Shown here: one piece after another, positions 8,554-17,744 of the stretch
Layout of the letters: each line of letters opens with the position of its first letter
Numbering within the stretch: the stretch's first letter is position 1
Translations under genes and position numbers: made by a program
Notes under the pieces: model-generated
Seen by the model: only the letters and a program-made list of their open reading frames with translations
Told to the model about the DNA's origin: nothing
Database searches by the model: none
Source of the DNA: Pseudoalteromonas sp. T1lg23B
GTDB taxonomy: Bacteria; Pseudomonadota; Gammaproteobacteria; Enterobacterales; Alteromonadaceae
Assembly: GCF_002964665.1 (NCBI RefSeq)
Contig: NZ_PQBZ01000042.1
Span: 431,097-495,096, forward strand
Direction: 5' to 3'
Length of the DNA: 64,000 bases

Positions 8554-10677
8554 ATGATTAAAAAATTATTTATCGTATTGATTACATTAGGTTTAACAGC
8601 CTGCGGCGGTGGTTCTTCTGAACAATCAAAACCAGTGCCACCAACAAAGTCAACTGCACCTACGGAACCTGATACATCTACAGAACCTGATACATCTACA
8701 GAACCTGATACATCTACAGAACCTGATACATCTACAGAACCTGATACACCTACAGAACCTGATACACCTACGGAACCTGATACACCTACAGAGCCTGATA
8801 CACCTACAGAACCTGATACACCTACAGAGCCTGGAAACGGAAACCAAATCAAAATTGTAGAAATAGGCGCACCAACCGAGGTCAATGAGCGTGACACCAT
8901 AACCATTCAGCCAACAGTTGAGGCTCAGAACATTGAAAATGTGTTTTATATATGGAATCAAACTGATGGCCCATGGCTCAATATCCCCCATTCCGATAAA
9001 TATGCTCAATCCCTTGAAATAGTCGCACCGAGTATTTTCGAAGACACCACACTATCATTTGAATTGATAGTCGGAGGTGATAACGTCCCCAACACCATCA
9101 CCGCTTTTGATATTGAAGTAAATGCCTATCCTGATCTTGCTTTAGAGCTTATTACGGATGAAAACTTGCACGACTGTATCTACTTTAGAAACCTATATCA
9201 TCCGGTTCCCGCAGCGGTAGATGCACATATTAAAGTACTAGAGTGTGAGTATTACGACATAAAATCCCTTGCAGGAATATCACAGATTGCAGGCTTGGAA
9301 CAATTAACTATCAGAAACGCTGAGCTTGAGGACATTTCTGAGCTGATTAACATACCAACATTGAACACCTTAGAGCTTGATTACGCAACTGCAGACGGTG
9401 CCGACACAACCACACTTCTCACGCAACTTGAACAATTAAGTCAACTAAGTTCACTCACAATAACAAACCGAAACAGCACAGATATTAGTTGTGCCAATAT
9501 TAACTTCGACAAACTATCAGGGTTAGATACGCTTAAACTGAACCGTTGTGGCGAGTCCGAAACAAACGGTGTCGTCATTTCTGATAAGACTCTTAGCAAG
9601 CTCAAAACTCTTGTTCTGAAGGGGGTTCAGCTCAGCGATGATACTGACCTAAGTAAGGCCATAGTTTTGAGAGCGTTATACCTATCCTATTCTAATATTT
9701 ACGATTATAGCTTTTTAGAAGCACTAACTAACCTCAGAGCATTGAGGTTAGAAGAAGATACTTCACTTGATATGCGAGTTTTTCCTGCGGACAGCAAACT
9801 AAAATATCTATATTTTAGAGATCTTCAGCTTACCCATACAGACACAGCTGAGCCTCTTACGAATGTAGAAGTAATAGATCTTATGGCTGTCGAGGTAAAT
9901 TCAATAGACTTTTTAGCTGGCTATCAAAAATTAAAGGTAGCCGAACTATATGGCAATACAGGCATAACTTCTCTTGCTCCCCTAACCCATACAAAAGAGC
10001 TCAGTAAATTAAAGATTGTTCAAAGCAATCATATCGACTTTTCAGTGATACAGGAAATGACATCACTTACATATTTGTCGACGAGATCTGGCTCCATAGG
10101 AGAAAAGAGCAGTATTGATACAAATTGGTTAGCTGGAATGCCAAATTTAGCTTATGTTGACATTGACCCTGAAATTTTTGACGGCAATGCTTTCAACGGC
10201 GTACAAACTATGCGTCAGCTTAGTGTTACAGCTAATACCATTAGCTCGCTACCCAACCTCAGCACGATGCCCCTTGTCACAAAATTAGAGTTAGAAGCTG
10301 ACAACCAGCAACATACCATATCATCTTTACAAGTCCTTGGTAAAAACGAGGTCATCCGCACTCTAAAACTTGCCGGGTTTAAGGACTTAACTGATTTAAC
10401 TGGCCTTGAGCAGCTCACTAGTCTTATATCTTTAAGGTTGGAAGGTATGCCCGTCTCAGATCTCGGTGCAATTGCGAAGTTAGAACAGCTAGATACCATC
10501 AGTATCAAGGGAGCAGCAGAGCTTTTCAATGTTGATGTATTCATGAACCTGCAGCAACTAAGCTATCTTGAAATTCGCAACAGTAAAATTACCTGTGAAG
10601 ATGAAGAAAAACTACGCAATTTAGACAACGTGACAGTGTACTTAGATAACACCTGCGTTTCATCCAAAGAAAATTAA
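8554..10677 (+). CDS. Leucine-rich-repeat lipoprotein with TEPDT tandem repeat
   Basis: 707 residues. Lipobox LTAC puts the lipidated Cys at residue 17. Residues about 37-93 are nine copies of TEPDT(S/P), an acidic Pro/Thr-rich spacer that would hold the domain away from the membrane. Residues about 100-195 resemble an Ig/PKD-like domain. Residues about 240-690 are leucine-rich repeats of the internalin-like, 22-residue type (LAGISQIAGLEQLTIRNAELEDISEL, SLAPLTHTKELSKLKI), which form a curved binding surface. The binding partner is unknown. The DNA of the spacer is an 18-base tandem repeat and so likely length-variable. A terminator follows at 10751. Confidence 0.85.
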   Translation: MIKKLFIVLITLGLTACGGGSSEQSKPVPPTKSTAPTEPDTSTEPDTSTEPDTSTEPDTSTEPDTPTEPDTPTEPDTPTEPDTPTEPDTPTEPGNGNQIKIVEIGAPTEVNERDTITIQPTVEAQNIENVFYIWNQTDGPWLNIPHSDKYAQSLEIVAPSIFEDTTLSFELIVGGDNVPNTITAFDIEVNAYPDLALELITDENLHDCIYFRNLYHPVPAAVDAHIKVLECEYYDIKSLAGISQIAGLEQLTIRNAELEDISELINIPTLNTLELDYATADGADTTTLLTQLEQLSQLSSLTITNRNSTDISCANINFDKLSGLDTLKLNRCGESETNGVVISDKTLSKLKTLVLKGVQLSDDTDLSKAIVLRALYLSYSNIYDYSFLEALTNLRALRLEEDTSLDMRVFPADSKLKYLYFRDLQLTHTDTAEPLTNVEVIDLMAVEVNSIDFLAGYQKLKVAELYGNTGITSLAPLTHTKELSKLKIVQSNHIDFSVIQEMTSLTYLSTRSGSIGEKSSIDTNWLAGMPNLAYVDIDPEIFDGNAFNGVQTMRQLSVTANTISSLPNLSTMPLVTKLELEADNQQHTISSLQVLGKNEVIRTLKLAGFKDLTDLTGLEQLTSLISLRLEGMPVSDLGAIAKLEQLDTISIKGAAELFNVDVFMNLQQLSYLEIRNSKITCEDEEKLRNLDNVTVYLDNTCVSSKEN
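8662..8823 (+). repeat. 18-bp tandem repeat x 9 coding for TEPDT(S/P)
   Basis: Nine in-frame 18-base units of the form ACAGAACCTGATACATCT, the last five with CCT in place of TCT and occasional third-base changes. The near identity suggests recent slippage. Because the unit is a multiple of three, copy number can change without frameshift. Confidence 0.92.
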
Positions 10678-10750
10678 ACATGATGGAACTTTTTATTAAT
10701 TTGGTAGCCTATTAACACGATGCTACTAGATTTCTAATCTATAAATTAAA

Positions 10751-10777
10751 CGCCAGAGCTTGCTCTGGCGTTTTTGT
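10751..10777 (+). terminator. Intrinsic terminator of the LRR lipoprotein gene
   Basis: Stem CGCCAGAGC/GCTCTGGCG (10751-10759 and 10762-10770) followed by TTTTTGTTTTTT. It lies about 75 bases after the stop codon. Confidence 0.85.
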
Positions 10778-10797
10778 TTTTTACAAGTCGACCCATA

Positions 10798-10830
10798 TAA
10801 AAAAGCCACCTTAACTCCTAAGGTGGCTTT
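10798..10830 (-). terminator. Intrinsic terminator of ahpCF
   Basis: 12-bp stem AAAGCCACCTTA/TAAGGTGGCTTT (10802-10813 and 10819-10830), loop of 5, with a T tract on the minus strand. It lies about 47 bases beyond the ahpF stop. A second hairpin GCCAGCC/GGCTGGC (about 10847-10868) lies between them. Confidence 0.8.
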
Positions 10831-10876
10831 ACATTGCTGGGTGTTGCCAGCCACCTAACAGGCTGGCTTGCAATGA

Positions 10877-12454
10877 TTAGGCTGCCTGCTCTTCATCATT
10901 TTGTTGCGCGTGGCGAATTAAATAATCAAAGGCCCCTAGGCTTGCTGTTGCCCCTGAACCCATAGCAATGATAATTTGCTTAAATGGTTCAGTGGTTGCG
11001 TCCCCCGCGCCATACACGCCCGGCATCGAGGTCGCACCTTTGTTATCAATTTCTATCTCACCAAATTTGGTTAGAGTCACCGGTGAGTCCTTTAAAAACT
11101 CGGTGTTTGGCACCAAGCCAATCTGCACGAAAATTCCCGCGAGTGTCAGTTCATGGCTTTGTTGTGTCACTCTGTCTGTGTAACGTAATCCCGTCACGCG
11201 CTTACCATCTCCTAGCACTTCGGTGGTTTGGGCATTTTTGATGATGGTAATATTGCTCAAGCTATTGGCTTTTTTAATCAGCACCTCATCTGCGCGCAAT
11301 GTATCAGCAAATTCCAGCACGGTGACGTGCTCAACGATATTAGCCAAATCAATTGCGGCTTCAATACCTGAATTACCCCCACCAATTACGGCCACAGGTT
11401 TACCTTTGAATAATGGACCATCACAGTGCGGGCAATACGCCACCCCACGTCCTTTGTATTCGGTTTCACCTGGTACATTCATATTTCTCCAACGTGCGCC
11501 TGTGGCCAGAATAATTGACTTGGCTTTAAGGATCGCGCCGCTCTCAAGCTCTACATTAAGCAACTGATCTCGATAAATGTTAGCCGCCCTTTGTCCTGCC
11601 ATCACATCCACATCGTATTGCTTGACGTGTTCCTCTAGTTGAGCCACCAGTTTCGGCCCTTCAGTGGCTTTAACGGAGATAAAGTTTTCGATACTCATGG
11701 TGTCAGCAACTTGGCCGCCAAAGCGTTCAGCAACCACCCCCGTGTTTAAGCCTTTGCGAGCTGCATACACCGCCGCTGATGCCCCCGCAGGTCCACCACC
11801 CACAACCAATACATCAAACACTTCTTTGTCATTTAGCTTAGTCGCTTGTTTAGCAGCAGCGTTTACATCCACCTTATTAAGAATGTCAGTGAGTGTCACT
11901 GCGCCTTGCGAGAATAGTTTGCCATTTAGATAAACCGCAGGTACGGCTAACACGTTACGCTCATTCACTTCGTCTTGAAATAGCGCGCCATCAATCATCG
12001 CCGTCTTGATAGACGGATTAAGTGCCGCCATTAAGTTCAGCGCCTGAACCACCTGTGGACAGGTTTGGCAGCTCAATGAAATGTACATTTCAAAATTCAG
12101 TTCGCTATCTAGCGCCTGTATCTGAGCAATTTCATCTTGAGATGCCTTCGTCGGATGTCCGCCACTTTGCAGTATCGCCAGCACCAATGATGTAAATTCA
12201 TGACCCATCGGCACGCCCGCAAACTGAATATGTGTCTCACGCTTTGGTGAATAGAGCGTCATACTTGGCCTGCGTACTTCGGTATCAGGGTTGTTTGTTA
12301 CAGTGATTAAGTCACTTAGCGAAGCTAAGTCTGCCGCTAACGCCTCTAACTCTTTGGCTTTATTGCTGTCATCGAGTGCAATGACCAGCTCAACAGGATC
12401 TTTTAAGGCGCTGAAATGGCTAGTAAGTTGATTTTTAATATTTTGGTCTAACAT
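10877..12454 (-). CDS. ahpF: Alkyl hydroperoxide reductase subunit F
   Basis: 525 residues, the usual AhpF length. The N-terminal domain is a double thioredoxin fold with redox pair CQTC (Cys129/Cys132). The C-terminal part is a thioredoxin-reductase-like flavoprotein: FAD motif GGGPAGASA (219-227), catalytic disulfide CPHC (Cys341/Cys344) and NAD(P)H motif GGGNSG (358-363). It passes electrons from NADH through FAD and both disulfides to AhpC. It lies about 60 bases downstream of ahpC in the same direction, the classic operon order, in the cytoplasm. Confidence 0.95.
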   Translation of the reverse strand: MLDQNIKNQLTSHFSALKDPVELVIALDDSNKAKELEALAADLASLSDLITVTNNPDTEVRRPSMTLYSPKRETHIQFAGVPMGHEFTSLVLAILQSGGHPTKASQDEIAQIQALDSELNFEMYISLSCQTCPQVVQALNLMAALNPSIKTAMIDGALFQDEVNERNVLAVPAVYLNGKLFSQGAVTLTDILNKVDVNAAAKQATKLNDKEVFDVLVVGGGPAGASAAVYAARKGLNTGVVAERFGGQVADTMSIENFISVKATEGPKLVAQLEEHVKQYDVDVMAGQRAANIYRDQLLNVELESGAILKAKSIILATGARWRNMNVPGETEYKGRGVAYCPHCDGPLFKGKPVAVIGGGNSGIEAAIDLANIVEHVTVLEFADTLRADEVLIKKANSLSNITIIKNAQTTEVLGDGKRVTGLRYTDRVTQQSHELTLAGIFVQIGLVPNTEFLKDSPVTLTKFGEIEIDNKGATSMPGVYGAGDATTEPFKQIIIAMGSGATASLGAFDYLIRHAQQNDEEQAA

Positions 12455-12512
12455 GCTTGGTCATCCTCACAGCAATTGAAAAAGTAGGGGTGGGTTTACC
12501 ACCCCGTTCTAT

Positions 12513-13082
12513 TTAGATTTTGCCTACAAGGTCAAGTGAAGGTGCGAGTGTTTCTTCACCTGGCTGCCAAGACGCAGGACATACTTCACCATCATGGCTC
12601 GCGATGTACTGTGCCGCTTGTACTTTACGTACTAGCTCTTTGGCGCTTCGGCCAATGCCTAAATCGTGTGTTTCAATCACTTTGATTTCACCCTCGGGGT
12701 TGATCACGAATGTACCGCGCAGTGCTAGGCCTTCTTCTTCAATCATTACCCCGAAGTTACGAGTAATGCTGCCTGTCGGGTCACCAATCATTGGGAACTG
12801 AATTTTTTTGATGGTTTCAGAGGCATCATGCCAAGCCTTATGCGTGAAGTGTGTGTCTGTCGACACTGAGTAAACCTCTACACCCATCTCTTGTAGCTGC
12901 GCATAGTAATCTGCTAAGTCACCTAATTCTGTTGGACATACGAAGGTGAAGTCAGCTGGGTAGAAAAACACAATTGACCATTTACCAAGTAAGTCCTTTT
13001 CACTCACTTCAACGAAATCGCCGTTATGGTAAGCAGTTGCATTGAAAGGTTGAATTTTTGTGTTGATCAATGAAGTAGTCAT
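12513..13082 (-). CDS. ahpC: Alkyl hydroperoxide reductase subunit C (peroxiredoxin)
   Basis: 189 residues, a typical 2-Cys peroxiredoxin of the AhpC class. The peroxidatic Cys is Cys49 in FTFVCPTELGD, and the resolving Cys168 is in EVCPASWQPGE. It reduces hydrogen peroxide, organic peroxides and peroxynitrite in the cytoplasm and is recycled by AhpF, encoded next. The upstream region holds an ATTG-N7-CAAT dyad that could be an OxyR-type operator, fitting the usual peroxide control of this operon. Confidence 0.96.
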   Translation of the reverse strand: MTTSLINTKIQPFNATAYHNGDFVEVSEKDLLGKWSIVFFYPADFTFVCPTELGDLADYYAQLQEMGVEVYSVSTDTHFTHKAWHDASETIKKIQFPMIGDPTGSITRNFGVMIEEEGLALRGTFVINPEGEIKVIETHDLGIGRSAKELVRKVQAAQYIASHDGEVCPASWQPGEETLAPSLDLVGKI

Positions 13083-13195
13083 AATTTTACTCTCTTAGTT
13101 TTGTTTAATGTCGATGACGAGTTAGGTCGTCCTGCTCGCCTTGCTTGACTACTAAGATAGAGATGTTGAATGATTAAATAAAATGGATTGTTTGG

Positions 13196-13210
13196 ATTGA
13201 TTCAATCAAT
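13196..13210. promoter_or_regulatory. Perfect 15-base dyad upstream of ahpC, possible OxyR-type site
   Basis: ATTGATT-C-AATCAAT is a perfect palindrome with the LysR-type form ATTG-N7-CAAT. A related GATTGAATC follows at about 13217-13225. It lies about 115 bases upstream of ahpC. OxyR sites in enterobacteria have the form ATAG-N7-CTAT, so assignment to OxyR is inference from spacing and neighbour only. Confidence 0.35.
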
Positions 13211-13347
13211 TTTTTGGATTGAATCATACTTAGTACATTGCGAAGTGATCTTTTATCGATTGTTTTGCATAGAAATTATAACCGTGACCGTGGCTGCGTT
13301 ATACTCGCAGATGTTCACTGTTACACAACCTTATAATTGAGGAAATC

Positions 13348-13773
13348 ATGCACCCTTTCTTAAATCATATTCAATTGGGCTACTACGGCGCGCTGCCATT
13401 TTTAGCCTGCGTATTTTGGCCTCTGTTACTTGGTTCTTCCATCCAAGCAATTGAGGCATTCTCTCTCTATAGCATGGGAATTTTAGCGTTTATGTCTGGC
13501 ACCTTGTGGCGTGCAGGAGAACAGTCCTATACTCACGCGGTGATGGCTGTACTGGTGGTGATCCCCTTCCCTTTACTGGTGTTCGCTTCAGCAACCAACA
13601 CCTTGATATATCTAGCTATCTGCTTCCCTTTGGTGCTGTTGTTCGAACGTGGTATGCCAGCTTGGCAGCAATATCACAAGGATTATCACAGAATGCGCTA
13701 TATTTTGACATCCGTCGTATTCGTTTGTCACTTGTTTATGATTGCGCAAAGTATTGAGCTAACAAGAGTTTAA
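13348..13773 (+). CDS. DUF3429 family membrane protein
   Basis: 141 residues, mostly hydrophobic, with about four to five predicted helices. The N-terminal LGYYGALPFLACVFW and the SMGILAFMSGTLWRAG segment are the recognisable pattern of DUF3429, an uncharacterised inner-membrane family. Shine-Dalgarno GAGG lies 6 bases before the ATG. It is divergent from ahpC, with about 265 bases between them, and the GGDEF gene follows 64 bases downstream. No function can be given. Confidence 0.75.
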   Translation: MHPFLNHIQLGYYGALPFLACVFWPLLLGSSIQAIEAFSLYSMGILAFMSGTLWRAGEQSYTHAVMAVLVVIPFPLLVFASATNTLIYLAICFPLVLLFERGMPAWQQYHKDYHRMRYILTSVVFVCHLFMIAQSIELTRV

Positions 13774-13837
13774 ATTCTCTGCTATACCTTTAAAAGGTGA
13801 GCTAAAGCCTGTTCGTTGGCCAAAGTGTGAGTAACAA

Positions 13838-14689
13838 ATGATACAAAAACTAGTCATTGCGCTGATTTGGGCCTTCGGATTTGCCCTGCTGGATTGGGTA
13901 TTTTCACAAACGACTGTAGATATTGGTTCAGTAGAAGAAATATTATGGTTTTGCTTATCAGCCTCGGCCATTACATTAGTCGCACAGCAACTAAACAGCA
14001 AGCCCTTGGTATTTGGCTGGTCATTTTATTGTTTAGGACTACTGCTCGATATCTTTGATGAGTTCTTAGGCCATGACCTAGTGCCGCTTTTAGTCCTAGA
14101 TACCTCACTGAAAAGTTTAGGGTTTGTGCTCGTTTGTTACGGCATGTTGTTACTGCTATCGTCTAAAAAAGTCACGATAGCTAAACTCAATTTAGAAATA
14201 GCCAGCCGTAAACAGCTAGAAGATAAGCTTCGTTATGAAGCTCATCATGACCCACTCACTCAGCTTGGCAATCGCAAAGCCTGTTTTGCACGCTTCTCAA
14301 ATTTAAGCGAGCAATATCAATGGCTTTATTACTTTGATTTGGATAACTTTAAGCAAGCAAATGACACATACGGACACCATGTAGGCGATGAAGTACTCGA
14401 AAAGTTTGCACATGCACTAATAAAGCAATTTGATAAGGAGAGCGTGTTTCGATTAGGTGGCGACGAATTTGTGGCATTTAGCAATCACAGCCCTGATGAA
14501 TGTAAAGCGCTTAGAAGCCTTATTAACCCTCCACTGCTGGAATATCAAGTGGATGTGAGCATCGGAAGCGCTGAGACTGATAAACATCAAGAGCCAGATA
14601 AGATATTACAAATGGCTGATAACAAGATGTACAAAGACAAATCAAGAACCTCCAGCCGCTCTCGCAGCGCGAAAACTAAACCTTCCTAA
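13838..14689 (+). CDS. Membrane-linked diguanylate cyclase (GGDEF)
   Basis: 283 residues. Residues 1-110 contain about four hydrophobic segments, a short membrane sensor without a named fold. A coiled-coil stretch (about 112-130) leads to the GGDEF domain (134-275): DPLTQLGNR, YFDLDNFKQANDTYGHHVGD and an intact active-site loop GGDEF (207-211), so it should make cyclic di-GMP. The inhibitory I-site RxxD is KQFD here, so product inhibition may be lost. The C-terminal tail is basic and Ser/Arg-rich. It lies 64 bases after the DUF3429 gene and may be cotranscribed. The membrane part may sense an envelope signal, which is inference. Confidence 0.85.
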   Translation: MIQKLVIALIWAFGFALLDWVFSQTTVDIGSVEEILWFCLSASAITLVAQQLNSKPLVFGWSFYCLGLLLDIFDEFLGHDLVPLLVLDTSLKSLGFVLVCYGMLLLLSSKKVTIAKLNLEIASRKQLEDKLRYEAHHDPLTQLGNRKACFARFSNLSEQYQWLYYFDLDNFKQANDTYGHHVGDEVLEKFAHALIKQFDKESVFRLGGDEFVAFSNHSPDECKALRSLINPPLLEYQVDVSIGSAETDKHQEPDKILQMADNKMYKDKSRTSSRSRSAKTKPS

Positions 14690-14779
14690 CGCCCCCTGTT
14701 TGCAGGTATTAAAATCCTTGTAAGATTTTCACGCACAGCAATGCTATAATCGCCGCCGTTTTTACTATGATGTTTTTTT

Positions 14780-15571
14780 ATGATTTTAGATACACAATGG
14801 CGCATACTCACGGTAGGTGACGGCGACTTAAGTTTTTCATCCGCTCTTGCGTCACGCTTAAAAGCAGGCCTGCTCACCGCCAGTACCTACGACAGCGAAC
14901 AAACCATTCGTGATAAATATCAACATCATGCGTTAGATCTATTGAGTACATCCAGCGCCGAATATCTGAGCGAATTCGATGTAACCGCTGGTGAAAGCTG
15001 GCAACGCCTTGCAAAACCACAATACGATTTGGCTATTTTTCAGTTTCCATTATTACCAGCGTTTAGTGACCAAACAGAATTTGAGCAGCAGCAATACTCA
15101 ATTAATACCCTCAATCGCAGGCTATTGCGCCAGTTTCTCGATAATGCTTATCGCTATGCGCTAGACCCAGCAGGCCCAATGCTATGCTATATCACTTCTA
15201 AAGATGTTAAACCCTACTGTGAGTGGGATCTCGAAGGGACATTGAGCTTAAATAGTAAAATGAACTACCTAGGCCAACATCCATTTGATATCACACAGTT
15301 TCCTGGATATAAAATTCGTAATGTAGACAGAGACAAACATGTCAAAGACACCAGTGGCACTACTTACGTTTTTTCTGCCAAAGCAAACCCAACGATACAG
15401 CAACAACTCTACATCCCTAATTATTTGCAAGACAATCATTGTAGTTTTTGCAGAGCGGGCCCGTTTCATAGCGAAGCGGACACACAAGCACACCAAAACT
15501 CAAAAAAACACCGTACCATGCAACAGCACCAGCAGCACTGGCTACGCTTTTTAGCATCCTATAATTCATGA
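14780..15571 (+). CDS. BMT5-like (DUF2431) methyltransferase with C-terminal zinc finger
   Basis: 263 residues. The N-terminus ILTVGDGDLSFSSALASRL matches the SAM-binding start of the DUF2431/BMT5-like Rossmann fold, best known from yeast 25S rRNA uracil-N3 methyltransferase. The following YDLAIFQFPLL and the NRRLLRQFLDNAYRYL-type helix fit that family. The C-terminus adds a zinc finger of form C-x2-C-x13-H-x5-H (Cys221, Cys224, His238, His244), close to the U1/matrin class that contacts RNA. This suggests an RNA methyltransferase that recognises structured RNA. The target is unknown. It is monocistronic as far as visible. Confidence 0.7.
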   Translation: MILDTQWRILTVGDGDLSFSSALASRLKAGLLTASTYDSEQTIRDKYQHHALDLLSTSSAEYLSEFDVTAGESWQRLAKPQYDLAIFQFPLLPAFSDQTEFEQQQYSINTLNRRLLRQFLDNAYRYALDPAGPMLCYITSKDVKPYCEWDLEGTLSLNSKMNYLGQHPFDITQFPGYKIRNVDRDKHVKDTSGTTYVFSAKANPTIQQQLYIPNYLQDNHCSFCRAGPFHSEADTQAHQNSKKHRTMQQHQQHWLRFLASYNS

Positions 15572-15789
15572 GAGAAAGCTGAGCGCTCATAAAACTGAGA
15601 TTTGCGTGCGTGGAAACCTGATCCAGAAACATTAGTAACTAGAAAATCGCAATAAAGTTACCTAATGTAAATGTAGAGAAACTTAGCCGTAAAACCAGTG
15701 AATAATGTATACAAAAACCTTGCTGCGCTCTTGTGAGGCCTTTAGAATAGGCGCCTTGCGTAAAAAAGTGTGATAGAGAATCAAGCTGA

Positions 15790-16644
15790 ATGAAACTAAC
15801 CAATCGAGATTTCCTGTTTGCAGTATTATGTTTACTGATTGCAATGATCACCATTCAATCAGGCGCTTCAATTGCAAAGCAGTTATTTCCTCATGTTGGA
15901 CCTGAAGGCACAACGGCATATCGTTTGGGTTTCTCTGCACTGATTTTATGCCTGATATTTAAACCTTGGCGATGTATACCCGCCAACAAAACGCCCATCT
16001 TGATCTACGGATTGTGTTTGGGTGGTATGAACATCACTTTTTATTACGCGATAGAACGTATTCCCCTTGGTATTGGCGTGGCACTCGAATTCACAGGGCC
16101 TTTAGCCGTTGCTTTGTTTGCTTCTAAACGAAAACGAGACTATGTGTGGGTATTGTTTGCCTTGTTAGGAATTTTACTGCTGCTTCCTGACATGAGCAGT
16201 GCACAAGGGCTTGACCCTATCGGTGTGTTGTTAGCTCTCATCGCTGGCGCTTGTTGGGCTGGCTATATTCTATTTGGTAAGAAAACTGGCAATCAAGGGT
16301 CGGGCGGCGCAACCGTTGCCTTAGGTATGAGTGTTGCGGCAATTGCGGTCGTGCCATTGGGCGTTGCGTCTCAAGGTGTAGCCTTGTTGAACTGGGAGTT
16401 AATTCCTTTAGGTATAATGATCGGAGTACTCTCAAGTGCACTTCCATACAGTTTAGAAATGGTCGCCCTACGTAATATGCCCGCACAGGGATTTAGTATC
16501 ATGATGAGCCTTGAGCCTGCAATAGCTGCACTAGCTGGACTGATGATCCTCGGTGAGCTGCTAAGCATCTGGCAATGGCTGGCAATTTTTATGGTGATCA
16601 TCGCATCAGTTGGTAGCTCGCTGTCTAGCAGCAAAGCACACTAA
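15790..16644 (+). CDS. rhtA: Threonine/homoserine exporter RhtA (EamA/DMT family)
   Basis: 284 residues with ten predicted membrane helices in two EamA repeats. Key segments match E. coli RhtA: AMITIQSGASIAKQLFP, GVALEFTGPLAVALF, SSALPYSLEMVALR and MSLEPAIAALAGL. RhtA exports threonine, homoserine and some other amino acids through the inner membrane by proton exchange. The start at 15790 agrees in length with the family. It converges on the S41 peptidase gene. Confidence 0.85.
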   Translation: MKLTNRDFLFAVLCLLIAMITIQSGASIAKQLFPHVGPEGTTAYRLGFSALILCLIFKPWRCIPANKTPILIYGLCLGGMNITFYYAIERIPLGIGVALEFTGPLAVALFASKRKRDYVWVLFALLGILLLLPDMSSAQGLDPIGVLLALIAGACWAGYILFGKKTGNQGSGGATVALGMSVAAIAVVPLGVASQGVALLNWELIPLGIMIGVLSSALPYSLEMVALRNMPAQGFSIMMSLEPAIAALAGLMILGELLSIWQWLAIFMVIIASVGSSLSSSKAH

Positions 16645-16706
16645 AGCTTTATTGTTAACGCTGTAAAATAACCATAAAACAAAAGGTTACACCTAAGTGG
16701 CAACTT

Positions 16707-16735
16707 AAAATGCGGTGACGATGGTCGCCACCGCA
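16707..16735 (-). terminator. Possible terminator between rhtA and the S41 peptidase gene
   Basis: Stem TGCGGTG/CACCGCA (16711-16717 and 16729-16735) with an 11-base loop and TTTTAAG on the minus strand. It lies just beyond the S41 stop codon. The U tract is short. Confidence 0.4.
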
Positions 16736-16741
16736 AATCCA

Positions 16742-17698
16742 TTACTCCTTGGCAAGTGCCCTAGCTAGCGCTTGCTCTTTCGGCACCACAATATCAGGCG
16801 TTACACCCACTTGCTCCCAATTGGAGCCTGTTTTTGGGTTGATGGGTCGCAACATTGGTAGCCTCAACACCAACCAATCGTTGATTTTTCTAACCCCTGT
16901 TGCATGAGCCAGTCCTTCTGTTTGTTCACCAATAACACGCGCTCTACCTAAATGTTTCAATGTGTAGGTGAAAAACTCAGCGGCACTGATCACTTTACTG
17001 CTTGTTAGAATGGTGACAGGAATGACTTTTAGATTGTTTTCAGCCGCCACTGAATAACTGTCAACTCGATAACTAAACCCATCTCTTTGATATATATCCC
17101 ACAAATGGGTGTTATCCTTCACAAAATGACTGATCAAATGTGCCACCAATTCCATAGACCCACCAGTGCACTCCCTTAGATCGATGATCAGCTCAGAAGT
17201 ATGACTCAAAAAATTGAGAGCATGTGTAGCCACTTGTTTCGCGCGCTCGTCGGGATGAAATTTATTGAATTTTAAGTAGCCAACATTGCCACTTAGCACT
17301 TTGGCCTGCTCAAAAGCAAAGTTATTTACCCGCTTCTCATCAGACTCTTGTAGGATATGAGTAACCACTTTATCAGGTCGCATCGGTACAAGACCAAGAT
17401 GACCATCTTTACTTAGAATGCGCAGCTGTTGTCCCACTTCATCGATAAACTGCGCACGCGTAGTAATATGGCTAAAATGACCTTGCACCTCTAATTCGAG
17501 CAACGCTAATACAATCTGATTGGCCACTTTGGGTAACACATAACCTTGCTCAATTTGATTGCTGAGCAAATGAATCGTCTCGACGCGTTGTTGCGCGCTA
17601 ATGGCTTCGTCTAAACTTGCATTCGCGTCACTAAATAAACACATCACCAAGCAAAAAACGCTCAGCACGCGGTTAAAAAAATTGTATTTTGTATTCAT
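16742..17698 (-). CDS. S41 family peptidase
   Basis: 318 residues with a signal peptide (cleavage near SDANA-SL, about residue 28), so periplasmic or secreted. The N-terminal helical region (about 35-95) resembles the IRBP-type domain. The protease core (about 125-310) has ELIIDLRECTGGS and the catalytic-serine segment TSSKVISAAEFFTYTL, followed by VGVTPDIVVP at the C-terminus, all typical of tail-specific S41 peptidases. No PDZ domain is visible. Shine-Dalgarno AAGGAA supports the start. It is the last gene of a likely operon behind an S9 peptidase and a small membrane protein, suggesting joint handling of peptides. Confidence 0.85.
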   Translation of the reverse strand: MNTKYNFFNRVLSVFCLVMCLFSDANASLDEAISAQQRVETIHLLSNQIEQGYVLPKVANQIVLALLELEVQGHFSHITTRAQFIDEVGQQLRILSKDGHLGLVPMRPDKVVTHILQESDEKRVNNFAFEQAKVLSGNVGYLKFNKFHPDERAKQVATHALNFLSHTSELIIDLRECTGGSMELVAHLISHFVKDNTHLWDIYQRDGFSYRVDSYSVAAENNLKVIPVTILTSSKVISAAEFFTYTLKHLGRARVIGEQTEGLAHATGVRKINDWLVLRLPMLRPINPKTGSNWEQVGVTPDIVVPKEQALARALAKE

Positions 17699-17744
17699 GA
17701 TTTTTCCTTTAATTTGTTAATAATTCAAAAAGTTAAATTACAAA

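Noticed and set aside
8662-8823. CRISPR array
   Set aside because: Units are contiguous coding repeats without spacers; the same applies to the REP array at 42544-43107.
8436-9009. Minus-strand and shifted frames over the TEPDT repeat
   Set aside because: They only reflect the 18-base repeat read in other frames; the plus-strand lipoprotein frame is clear.
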